Shown here: positions 32,929 through 40,612 of the stretch, piece by piece | Layout: every line of letters starts with the position of its first letter | Position numbering within the stretch: the first letter of the stretch is position 1 | Assembly (NCBI RefSeq): GCF_016522535.1 | Contig: NZ_JAEHOI010000004.1 | Location: 1 to 64,000 of the forward strand | DNA: 64,000 bases | Reading direction: 5' to 3' | From: Leucobacter edaphi | Lineage (GTDB): Bacteria; Actinomycetota; Actinomycetes; Actinomycetales; Microbacteriaceae | Notes under the pieces: model-generated | Seen by the model: only the letters and a program-made list of their open reading frames with translations | Database searches by the model: none | What the model was told of the DNA's origin: nothing | Position numbers and translations under genes: made by a program

Positions 32929-35900
32929 CTATCCGGTGGCGGCGTGATCCGCTGGCGCCTGGTGGGCGTCGTTTCGCGCGCGCCTGCGAAGCATGAGCAG
33001 GACTCCGGCGAGGGCGAGGGCAAGCAGAGCCCCAGCGCTTGCCACGACCGCTCCGGTTCGCGGCATCTCGGTTTTGCCCGCGCGTGCCGGGGACTCCGGT
33101 CTGGCGAGTCCTCCCCCGTTATCGGCCTCTCTGGAGCTCGCGTTCGCCTTCTTGGCGGCTTCCAGGGCTTTCAGGAGCTTCGCTTCGTCAGCGCTCGGTG
33201 TGCCGTCGAGCTTCGCCTGCAGGAATTCCGGGACGATTCCTCCCCCGGAAGTCGGAACTCCCGCGATCGCGACTTCGAAGGAGGCCGGCCACGTGTGCTC
33301 GCGGCTGCCCTTGAAGATCGGTCCGCCGATACTGAACGCGAGATCGCCGATCGTGACGGACGCTTCCATTGAGCGGGTGATGGTCTGCACCGTTGGATCG
33401 ATCTTGCCGAGGTCGACGGTCACGGAGTTGAGCGCGTTTCCGCCCGCGGTAGAAATGACTCCGCCGCCCGTGAGACTTCGAACCGTCATGATGCGACTCT
33501 GGATTGCGATGGGAACAGTGACGGCGCCGTTTCCTTCCGAGTCGACCGTGAGCTTCGCATTATTCGTGACCGGATCCTTCGGCGGGAAACCTCCGTTCGT
33601 GATGTGCGGGTCGAGGGGCAGTCCGGTGACGCTCTTGCTGAACCAGATGTTGGCGCTCACGGTGTAGGTTCCCGCGGTGAGGCGGGTGGGCTGCTTTTCG
33701 AGTCCGGGCCGCGGTCCGCTCGTGTGGGCTGGCCTCGGCGTCGTTCCGCCTGCGGGTCCGGGCTGGACCCCGGGCTTGGGCGCTGGCGAGGTCTGCGCAC
33801 CGCCGGGAACTTTCACCTCGGTGTCGTCGGATACTCGCTTTGCGCTCGCGTAGTCGATTTCCAGGCTCAGGTTCCAGGTCTTGTCGAGGCTCAGTGGGAC
33901 CGCGAAGACCCGGCTCTGAGTGAAGGTTGCGGTGGAGGTGGCTCCTTCGATCCCGATCACGGCGCGCGTAATGCGTCCCCCGGAATGCGGGCCGACGGGC
34001 GTGTTCCCGCGCTCAACGCCGGTAACCGACACTCCCGCGCTCGGCTTCCCGAACTCGATGAGCGTGAACGCGGGGTTCGGGAGGTCTACCGTGAGGCTTC
34101 GTTTCCCGTTCGGAGACACGGTGAGGGTCGCGTTGTCTCTCACCGGGTCGAGCGGTATCCCGTACTGTGCGCTGCCCTCCGGCGCGAGAGGGTTCTTGGG
34201 GTTGGTCATGAAGGCGGTGCGACCGAGGATGTCGTTCTGGGCGGCGGGAACGAAGAGATTCGCCGTGATGCGGTAGGTGCCGGGCTTCCAGCTATTGGGG
34301 TCGATCGAGTGGCCGACGCTGAGGGTCCCCTCGTGGTAGGTGAAGCGGTAGTTTGCGGCGCTTCCTCCTGAGGGCGCGAGCTTGTAGCTCCCGCCAGCGG
34401 TGATCCGCTCCGGGCCGTGCACTTTCGGCGCGACGTAGGCGGCGGCGGTGCTTGGCGTCTCCCCGTTGACGAAGCCTGTGGTCTTCACCTCGAGACGCGG
34501 TACGCCGTTGGGCGCCATGCTCTCGCCCGGATATCGCGCTTCGAGCGTCGCCGGCGCGATCTCCCACCGGATGTCGACGGGAGCGGTGCTGCCATCTGCC
34601 CAGCTGTAGCCGGTCTTGAGCGTTGCTCTGGCGACGTATGACCCCGCGTTCACCGCGCTCGGCTTCACGCTGAGCGCGTAGCCGTCGCCGTCGGGAACCC
34701 CGGTTTGGTTTTTCCCGGTGTAGACGAGCCCGGGAGCTGCGTGGGGCGCATCGATCCGAGTCAGGGCCTCGCGAGCAACCACGACATAGGCGATCTCGGT
34801 TTCCGGGGTCTGAGGAGTATCAATGTCCCGATCCTTGCCGGTCGCGGCGTTCCACAGCGGCACCTGGATTTTTGCGGACGCCGAATCGGGATCGGCATCT
34901 GTGTTCACGATGGCGAATTCCGCGCGACCGTTTTCGAAACGCGAGTTGATCCGTTCCACGGACTGCAGTCCAGAGCCCACGGTTCCTTTCACGAGGTACA
35001 CGTGATCCTTCTCATCGCGTACGGGGACCGTCCCGGAAAGACTGCTCAGCATGCCACCGAGCGCCCCCTCCCAGGCCTGATGTTTGGCCACGTTGGCAAA
35101 GGGGACTCCTTCGTAACTGAGATCAAACCCGAATGTGTACGCGCTGACTTCCCAGTTGGATCCTTGAAGGCTCAGCAGCCGCCGTGCCTCGCCAAGACGA
35201 GCTGGAGATTCTTCGACTCCGAGGTACGAGTGGAGAGCGCCGACGGCATCGAGCGATTCATAATCCAGTCCCGGATAATTCCATTCGGCCTCGCCCGTGC
35301 TCCGGTAGGTCATCGTGGTGTGGTGCGGACTCTCGAAGTCTTTGCGATGCGACCAGCGTCGCGCGGAGTCGTTGTCGACGACGGCGAAGTTTCCGAGCCC
35401 TTCCGAGGTGAAGGCGACGACGTTCTCCGCGGGTGAAGATGAATCGAGGGCGACGGCGGTGCTATCGGTGACACGCAACACGCTCGTATTCGCGGCTGTT
35501 GTTGGCAACTGAACGGCCATGCCAATGTTCTTGTTGGTCAGGAGGGTCTCACCAGTTGATTCGAGTGAGAGTTTCCAGCTCGCGAAGCGGGGATTGCCGA
35601 CGAATTCGCGTTGGAGAGTTCGCTGCACCGCATCATGATCAGCTGACGGAGTTGACACGCGCAGGGAGGCTTCCCGAAGCGCGGGAATGAGAGGATCATT
35701 CGCGCGAGCCGAAACACGCACTTTCGCACCGGTTTTCGAATCCACATAGTCCTGCACGAACTCTTCGGTCGAGTGCCGCTGCGCGTGAGCCAGGTCAACG
35801 CTCAGGTGGATGTCCCAGTGCTTCTCCGCCAGGAGGATGACCGCGTATTCGGTTGCCTTCCCGAAGGTGTACTCCCCGCTCGCGTTCGCGAGCTGTGCCG

Positions 35901-36585
35901 TGACGCTCGTGATGCGATCGGGATACGCGGGGTCGGGCTCGTTATTCCCCCACGCGAGTTTGCCTCCCCGAGCGGTGGACTTGATCGAAACGTCCTTTCC
36001 ATCACTCAGGGATTGCAGCGTGAAGATCTCCTGGTTGAAGGGAACATCGACCTCCATGGACCCGTCGAGACCGACTCTGAGTGTGGCATTGTTCTTCTGC
36101 GGTCGCACCGGAGGAAACCCGGAGTCAGACAGGTAGACGTTGACGCCAATCGGTGCGTCGGAGCCCGCCACATACGGATTCGCAGTCACGGTGTAGACGC
36201 CCGGTTCAAGTGCGGCCTGGCTCGCAGGCGCCTCCTGATTCGTGAGCCCACCGGATTCGGACTTGTGCGCGGGGCTCGGCGCCGGTTCGGGCGCGGGAAC
36301 CGGCTCGACGGGACCGGGTTTCTGAGTCTCGGAATTCGGCGTGGGTTCGTGGGTCGGCTCGGGCTCCGCATGAGGTGTCTCGGCCGGAGTTTGCTCCGGA
36401 CCTGACGACGGGGCTCCGGAGTTTTCTTCTGCCGCCCCCGTGCGGCTCGCGTCGCTCTGGGAAACTTCCGGGTTCACGCCGTCGAGTTCACTCGCGATCG
36501 CCGGAGCCGTGGGCGACGCCACGAGGAGGGCAGCGACAACAGCGGCGAGCAACCGTGAACGACTTCGATAGTGATGCAGTGACAT
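32929..36585 (-). CDS. wall-anchored multi-module NEAT-like surface protein
   Basis: A 1218-residue surface protein. It has a signal peptide (cleavage near Ala31), then a Pro/Glu linker (residues 50-125). Three copies of a NEAT-like beta module lie at about 130-266, 770-915 and 973-1110. Each opens with YTVTAN/YRITAN/YTVSAN, has NNATL/DNATL/NNAKL plus an alternating beta stretch, and the first two close with W(D/N)(I/L)(H/S)L. Residues about 600-760 hold MBG/YDG-type repeats (GLVYTGKNQTGVP, GGSAANYRFTYHEGTLSV). The C-terminus has a sortase-like MPRTG (1174-1178), a membrane helix and a basic tail. GGAG precedes the ATG by 6 bases. Parts look less GC-rich than neighbours. NEAT membership is by pattern only; binding heme is inferred. 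Confidence 0.7.
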   Translation of the reverse strand: MSLHHYRSRSRLLAAVVAALLVASPTAPAIASELDGVNPEVSQSDASRTGAAEENSGAPSSGPEQTPAETPHAEPEPTHEPTPNSETQKPGPVEPVPAPEPAPSPAHKSESGGLTNQEAPASQAALEPGVYTVTANPYVAGSDAPIGVNVYLSDSGFPPVRPQKNNATLRVGLDGSMEVDVPFNQEIFTLQSLSDGKDVSIKSTARGGKLAWGNNEPDPAYPDRITSVTAQLANASGEYTFGKATEYAVILLAEKHWDIHLSVDLAHAQRHSTEEFVQDYVDSKTGAKVRVSARANDPLIPALREASLRVSTPSADHDAVQRTLQREFVGNPRFASWKLSLESTGETLLTNKNIGMAVQLPTTAANTSVLRVTDSTAVALDSSSPAENVVAFTSEGLGNFAVVDNDSARRWSHRKDFESPHHTTMTYRSTGEAEWNYPGLDYESLDAVGALHSYLGVEESPARLGEARRLLSLQGSNWEVSAYTFGFDLSYEGVPFANVAKHQAWEGALGGMLSSLSGTVPVRDEKDHVYLVKGTVGSGLQSVERINSRFENGRAEFAIVNTDADPDSASAKIQVPLWNAATGKDRDIDTPQTPETEIAYVVVAREALTRIDAPHAAPGLVYTGKNQTGVPDGDGYALSVKPSAVNAGSYVARATLKTGYSWADGSTAPVDIRWEIAPATLEARYPGESMAPNGVPRLEVKTTGFVNGETPSTAAAYVAPKVHGPERITAGGSYKLAPSGGSAANYRFTYHEGTLSVGHSIDPNSWKPGTYRITANLFVPAAQNDILGRTAFMTNPKNPLAPEGSAQYGIPLDPVRDNATLTVSPNGKRSLTVDLPNPAFTLIEFGKPSAGVSVTGVERGNTPVGPHSGGRITRAVIGIEGATSTATFTQSRVFAVPLSLDKTWNLSLEIDYASAKRVSDDTEVKVPGGAQTSPAPKPGVQPGPAGGTTPRPAHTSGPRPGLEKQPTRLTAGTYTVSANIWFSKSVTGLPLDPHITNGGFPPKDPVTNNAKLTVDSEGNGAVTVPIAIQSRIMTVRSLTGGGVISTAGGNALNSVTVDLGKIDPTVQTITRSMEASVTIGDLAFSIGGPIFKGSREHTWPASFEVAIAGVPTSGGGIVPEFLQAKLDGTPSADEAKLLKALEAAKKANASSREADNGGGLARPESPARAGKTEMPRTGAVVASAGALLALALAGVLLMLRRRARNDAHQAPADHAATG

Positions 36586-36642
36586 GCTGTTCTCCGTGAA
36601 TAGCCTCGGTGGCGTGAATCCGTGTCGTTGAGTCCAGGTCGC

Positions 36643-37203
36643 CTAGGACGAGAACTCCAGGTTGAGATCCCAGTTCTTATAGCCGCGGTAGAGGAAGAAG
36701 TTTGCATACTCGGTGGCCGGCGAGAAGCTCGTTCGCGCGGCGCCGGTCCCGAGTCGCGTCACGTCCAGAGTGACCGTCGATACACGCTGTGCGGGTCCGT
36801 TCACGGTGGACCAGCGTGTTGTGCCGATGCTCACGACGTCCACCGTCCCGTCGATTGAGCTATGAGGAAGCGAAACGACCCCGAAGGTGTTGTTGACGAT
36901 CGGGATCGTCAGGAGGCGCGTGCCGTCCGCCTTGACCTCGAGCTTCGCGTTGTTCTTCATCGGCGAATCCGGGTAGTTGAACGGCGGCGTGGCCGGGTTC
37001 GTCACGTATGCGTTGCGGCGGATCGGGGTGTCCTTTGCCCCGACGTACAGATTCGCCGTGACTGTTCGGACCTCGGTCTGCTCGGCCTGGGCGTTCGCCG
37101 CGGGTGCGCCGACGCCCAGGCCTGCAACCAGGGTGAGTGCAGCGGTCAGCGTCGCGGTTACGCGAGTGGCGTGACGGCGAGTCGTGAGTGGATTTACGAG
37201 CAT
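36643..37203 (-). CDS. small secreted NEAT-like protein
   Basis: A 186-residue secreted protein. A signal peptide (cleavage at ANA-QA, near residue 38) is followed by one module, residues 46-186, homologous to those of the adjacent large protein. The module opens with TVTANLYVG, then KNNAKLEV, and ends with FFLYRGYKNWDLNLEF. It has no sorting signal or membrane anchor, so it should be released, like a hemophore. The terminal YRGY lies where NEAT domains carry heme-coordinating tyrosines. The large protein lacks tyrosines there. AGGAGG lies 5 bases before ATG 37203; the longer frame to 37272 is rejected. Confidence 0.72.
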   Translation of the reverse strand: MLVNPLTTRRHATRVTATLTAALTLVAGLGVGAPAANAQAEQTEVRTVTANLYVGAKDTPIRRNAYVTNPATPPFNYPDSPMKNNAKLEVKADGTRLLTIPIVNNTFGVVSLPHSSIDGTVDVVSIGTTRWSTVNGPAQRVSTVTLDVTRLGTGAARTSFSPATEYANFFLYRGYKNWDLNLEFSS

Positions 37204-37260
37204 TCCGGCCTCCTGTGAACTTCTGTGCGTGCGAGCGCTCCCCCGTCGGGACCGCTCGCC

Positions 37261-37285
37261 ACCAGAATGCAATTCATCAGATGAT
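37261..37285 (-). promoter_or_regulatory. palindromic operator/promoter of NEAT-like genes
   Basis: On the minus strand a 6-1-6 inverted repeat (ATCATC-T-GATGAA; 37273-37285) is followed by a -10-like hexamer at 37261-37266. Over 25 aligned bases, 18 match the promoter of the FecBCD-type operon, with identical spacing from palindrome centre to hexamer. It lies about 76 bases before the start at 37203. Confidence 0.5.
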
Positions 37286-37336
37286 GTGATGGTTGCCGTG
37301 GCAACTCATGTTCTCGCTGCAGCTGATCCTCGGGAG

Positions 37337-37361
37337 CCCGGGTGACCCGGGGTCACCCGGG
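37337..37361 (-). terminator. hairpin at end of FecBCD/GATase operon
   Basis: A perfect 11-base inverted repeat CCCGGGTGACC/GGTCACCCGGG around a 3-base loop overlaps the stop codon of the second GATase-like gene. No T tract follows, so it may act as a Rho-linked or 3'-end-stabilising structure instead of a classical terminator. It separates this operon from the NEAT-like promoter. Confidence 0.5.
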
Positions 37362-38027
37362 AAGCGTCCCGCTGGTGATGCGCGCCGTGGCCTCGTCCTC
37401 GGCCCAGCGAAGCGTCTGATAGAGCAATTGGGTTGCGCCTGGCATGAAGCCCGCTCCGTGATGGAAGCAGGGGTCCATCGTGGTGGCGAAGACAATTCCC
37501 TGCGTGGATTCGCGATCGACATAGGCGGTGACTCCCACGTGTTCACCGTTGTACTCGAGGTCGATGAGGGGCACCGCGCCGCTCGGAGGCGTCAGCGCAC
37601 CGTGATGATGCCAGATCACGGCGCGATCCGAGAAATAGGGCCAGATCGGGTCCAGAGGACTCCGCTGCCGCATGCCATGGTCCTCACCGGTGCGCCACCA
37701 CCAGAAGTTCGTGGGCACCGCGTGCCACAGGACTCCGGGCAGCCAATCCTGGACCTGGTTCTCTCCGAACACGACGAGCACGCCACCGCGCTCGGCAACG
37801 GCAAGGAAGTCGGCTGCGTGCTCCCGCAGTCGTTCAGGATGACTGCGATCCGCAACGATGAGCACATCGACCTCGTCGAGAGCGCCTGGCTCGAGCGTCG
37901 GGAGATAGGCGTCGGCGATCCGATACGGGGCAAGCGCGGGGTCTCGGAGCGTGGCAAGCTGCGAACTCGTCCCCGTGTGGGCAAGCGCGATGCGGGGCAT
38001 TCTCGGCGAACGGGCTTCGGTGTTCAT
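37353..38027 (-). CDS. GATase1/ThuA-like protein B
   Basis: A 224-residue cytoplasmic protein with a flavodoxin/class I amidotransferase-like fold (VDVLIVADRSHPERL, ERGGVLVVFGENQVQDWLPG, YNGEHVGVTAYVD). It aligns through its core with the preceding gene product, so the two are tandem paralogues. The nucleophile-elbow position has Ser/His in place of Cys, so it may be non-catalytic. The ATG overlaps the upstream stop by 4 bases. Function unknown; coexpression with an iron-type ABC importer suggests a role in cargo handling. Confidence 0.7.
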   Translation of the reverse strand: MNTEARSPRMPRIALAHTGTSSQLATLRDPALAPYRIADAYLPTLEPGALDEVDVLIVADRSHPERLREHAADFLAVAERGGVLVVFGENQVQDWLPGVLWHAVPTNFWWWRTGEDHGMRQRSPLDPIWPYFSDRAVIWHHHGALTPPSGAVPLIDLEYNGEHVGVTAYVDRESTQGIVFATTMDPCFHHGAGFMPGATQLLYQTLRWAEDEATARITSGTLPG

Positions 38028-38695
38028 GCGCGGCCTCCCAGCCAGGTGAGCAGGTTCGGTGCGATTGCGGTCAGTGTGGTTCCGGGGGTCATCGCGAAGA
38101 CGCTGAGGTCGAGTCCGCTGTGCACGAGCACCTCGCCCTCCCCGAGGGGGAACACGTAGTCGATGGGAGCGCGCAACTGCCCGATCGAGTTGATCACGAC
38201 CGCGCCATCCGGGAGATCCACGGCGTAGCCCCTCCCGTAGAAGCCGGCTACTCCGATCTGTGCGAGAGTTTCGAGGCTGTGCGGGCCAGGTATCCCCGCG
38301 CGGAACAGCAATTCGCGAACGTCTACCCCTTCCCACACCGGATGGTCCGTCTCGCGCCTGATGCCGAGGTCCGCCGGGCCGCCGTATGGGAGGAGGCGCC
38401 ACTTCGGGAGCCCGGGAAGGAACGGCTCGATCACGTGCCCGTTGATCAGAAGCCTTCCCCCGCCACGAACGAAGGCCTCGAGCCGGTCTCGGAGCGTATT
38501 GAGATGGCGCTGATCGCACATCCCGGAGAGCACGATTCCGCACACATCGGTGAGGTCCTGGCCTTCGAGCTCGTAGATGTCCACGGGTTCCATCCCCGCG
38601 GGCGCCCCGAGCGGGCCCTGGGGCTCGGACCGGCGCGGCGGCGCCGGTGAGACGTGCAGGATTCTCGGGGGCCCGGTCGTTTCTCGGTCGCTCAT
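38024..38695 (-). CDS. GATase1/ThuA-like protein A
   Basis: A 223-residue protein with the same fold as its downstream paralogue (CGIVLSGMCDQRHLN, RGGGRLLINGHVIEPFLPG, DHPVWEGVD, GYAVDLPDGAVVINSIGQL). A cysteine (SGMCDQ) sits in the loop after the second strand. It has no signal peptide. ATGA overlaps the ATPase stop. ThuA-like proteins have sugar-linked or unknown roles; I cannot assign a reaction. Confidence 0.7.
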   Translation of the reverse strand: MSDRETTGPPRILHVSPAPPRRSEPQGPLGAPAGMEPVDIYELEGQDLTDVCGIVLSGMCDQRHLNTLRDRLEAFVRGGGRLLINGHVIEPFLPGLPKWRLLPYGGPADLGIRRETDHPVWEGVDVRELLFRAGIPGPHSLETLAQIGVAGFYGRGYAVDLPDGAVVINSIGQLRAPIDYVFPLGEGEVLVHSGLDLSVFAMTPGTTLTAIAPNLLTWLGGRA

Positions 38696-39498
38696 GGATT
38701 GCTCCTTTCAAGGTGGGTGGTGCAGCGAGAGCGCCCGTACTTCATGCCGAAGTCGGGCGCCACAACAGGTTGGGCGCGCCCGCGCACGAGAATCGTTCCG
38801 GTCGCCACCGGCAGGTCGTAGAGCTCAGTGAGCGACTCGTCCGTGAGGAGTTCGTCGGTTGGCCCGTGACGAATGTCTCGGGAGCCGGCGAAGAGCAGCG
38901 TCGAATCCGCAATGCGCAGGGCGTGTTCGGGGTGGTGAGTGGTCATCGCGATTGCCATGCCGTTGTCCGCGAGGGCGCGAAGCACGCGAAGGACCACCGC
39001 CTGGTTTCTGAGGTCGAGCGCCGAAGCCGGCTCATCGAGCACGAGCGCCCCGCACTCCGTGGCGAGCGCCCGGGCAATGAGGACGAGTTGACGCTGACCG
39101 CCCGACAGAGCACGGAACTCCTGCTCAGCGATCGCTTCGATCCCGATTCGCTGCAGCGCCTCGAACGCGGCGATGCGGTCCCTGCGTCCGGGGCTGCGGT
39201 ACGGACGGATAAATCGGGTCCGCCCGGTGAGGACCATATCGAGGACGGGCAGGCTGCTCGGCGCGGCGAGGGACTGGGGGACGTATCCGACATGGGCCCG
39301 GCGCGTAATCACTCCGACGCTCGGCCGCTGCAGTCCCGCCGCGCACTTCACGAGCGTGGTCTTGCCGCGAGCGTTGGGCCCGAGCACCGCGAGGATCTCC
39401 CCCGCGCGCAGTTCAAGGCTCAGATCCTGGAAGATCCACTTCCCTCGGCCGTATCGATGGGAGATCCCCTCTGCGACGAGGAGCGCGCGTTCATTCAT
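38692..39498 (-). CDS. FecE-type ABC transporter ATPase
   Basis: A 268-residue ATPase of the iron-siderophore/heme/cobalamin importer class. Walker A reads GPNARGKTT (usually GPNGAGKST), signature ALSGGQRQLVLIARAL, Walker B ALVLDEPASALDL, switch His MTTHHPEHAL. It overlaps the permease stop by 8 bases. It pairs with the FecCD permease and lipoprotein upstream. Confidence 0.88.
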   Translation of the reverse strand: MNERALLVAEGISHRYGRGKWIFQDLSLELRAGEILAVLGPNARGKTTLVKCAAGLQRPSVGVITRRAHVGYVPQSLAAPSSLPVLDMVLTGRTRFIRPYRSPGRRDRIAAFEALQRIGIEAIAEQEFRALSGGQRQLVLIARALATECGALVLDEPASALDLRNQAVVLRVLRALADNGMAIAMTTHHPEHALRIADSTLLFAGSRDIRHGPTDELLTDESLTELYDLPVATGTILVRGRAQPVVAPDFGMKYGRSRCTTHLERSNP

Positions 39499-40612
39499 GA
39501 GCCAGCTCCCGCTTCCCGAACCGCACGAGCATCAGGACAAAGAACGGCGCCCCGATGAGCGCCGTCAGGATGCCGAGCGGGATCTCCGTCGTGGTGAGCG
39601 CGCGAGCGATGGTGTCGACCAGCACGAGATACCCGCCGCCGATGATGAGGGATGCCGGAAGGAGCACGCGGTTGTCCGGGCCGACCGCGAGGCGGGCGAT
39701 ATGCGGGACGATGAGCCCGACCCAGCCGATGACGCCGGAAACCGCAACGGCTCCGGCGGTGAGGAGGGCGACCGCGACGAGGAGGAGCGTGCGCGTGGTT
39801 CTCGGTGCCACGCCCAGGGCCGTCGCGTCCTCGTCTCCGAGAGCGAGCACGTTGAGTCGCCAGCGCAGGGCAAGAATCGCAGCGCCGCCGATCAGGAGCG
39901 GCACGAGCACCGTGAGAATCTTGGTCTCGTTCACGGTCGCGAGCGAGCCGAGCAACCAGAAGGTGATGGCGGGCAGTTGTGTGTAGGGGTCGGCCGTGTA
40001 GGTGATGAGCGACACGAGCGAGGAGAACAGTGCGCTGACGACGACGCCTCCGAGGACGATCATGAGCAGGGGTGATACCCCGGATATTCGTCCGATCGCG
40101 AGAACGAGCAGGAGCGCCACCAGGCCGCTGAGGAAGGCGCCGCCGACCGTTCCGACGGTTCCGAGGCCGAGCACCATCGCGAGCACGCCGCCGAACGAGG
40201 CCCCCGAGGACACCCCGAGCATCTGCGGGCTCACGAGCGGGTTCCGGAAGAGGCTCTGCAGCGCGGCCCCAGCGAGCGCGAGAGCCGAGCCGACGAAGAA
40301 TGCGAGCATCACGCGGGGAATGCGAACATCGAACACCACGGTCGCTTCTTCTGGGAACCAGGTCTGCGTCATGGGGATGACGCGGCCCGCGATCATTCGC
40401 ACGATCTCCTCAGGGGGAACCCATGAGCGGCCAACGACCAGCGCCGTGCCTGCGATCAAGAGTGCCGCGAGCGACAGCAGCGGAATGATGACGCGTCGTG
40501 CGCGTCGGGTGGCGTCGAACGGGCGGGTTTCAGCGCCTGACCGGGTGGGCGCGCGGCGGTCGGCCCGAAGCCCGTGAGCTTCGGGCCGACTCGGGTCGAC
40601 GCTAGTGCGCAA
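39491..40612 (-). CDS. FecCD-type ABC transporter permease
   Basis: A 373-residue permease of the BtuC/FhuB/HmuU family with about ten membrane segments. Family motifs include RIPRVMLAFFVGSALALAGA, LQSLFRNPLVSPQMLGVSSG, GVIGWVGLIVPHIARL and TTEIPLGILTALIGAPFF. The start is uncertain. TTG 40612 overlaps the binding-protein stop by 11 bases without a clear ribosome-binding site, and the first ~35 residues are hydrophilic. It forms the channel of the importer. Confidence 0.9.
   Translation of the reverse strand: MRTSVDPSRPEAHGLRADRRAPTRSGAETRPFDATRRARRVIIPLLSLAALLIAGTALVVGRSWVPPEEIVRMIAGRVIPMTQTWFPEEATVVFDVRIPRVMLAFFVGSALALAGAALQSLFRNPLVSPQMLGVSSGASFGGVLAMVLGLGTVGTVGGAFLSGLVALLLVLAIGRISGVSPLLMIVLGGVVVSALFSSLVSLITYTADPYTQLPAITFWLLGSLATVNETKILTVLVPLLIGGAAILALRWRLNVLALGDEDATALGVAPRTTRTLLLVAVALLTAGAVAVSGVIGWVGLIVPHIARLAVGPDNRVLLPASLIIGGGYLVLVDTIARALTTTEIPLGILTALIGAPFFVLMLVRFGKRELAHE

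Noticed and set aside
32929-37203. HtaA-type heme-binding domains in the surface proteins
   Set aside because: The repeated module does not show the conserved HtaA pattern; the opening YTVTAN, NNATL core and W-terminal strand look NEAT-like instead.
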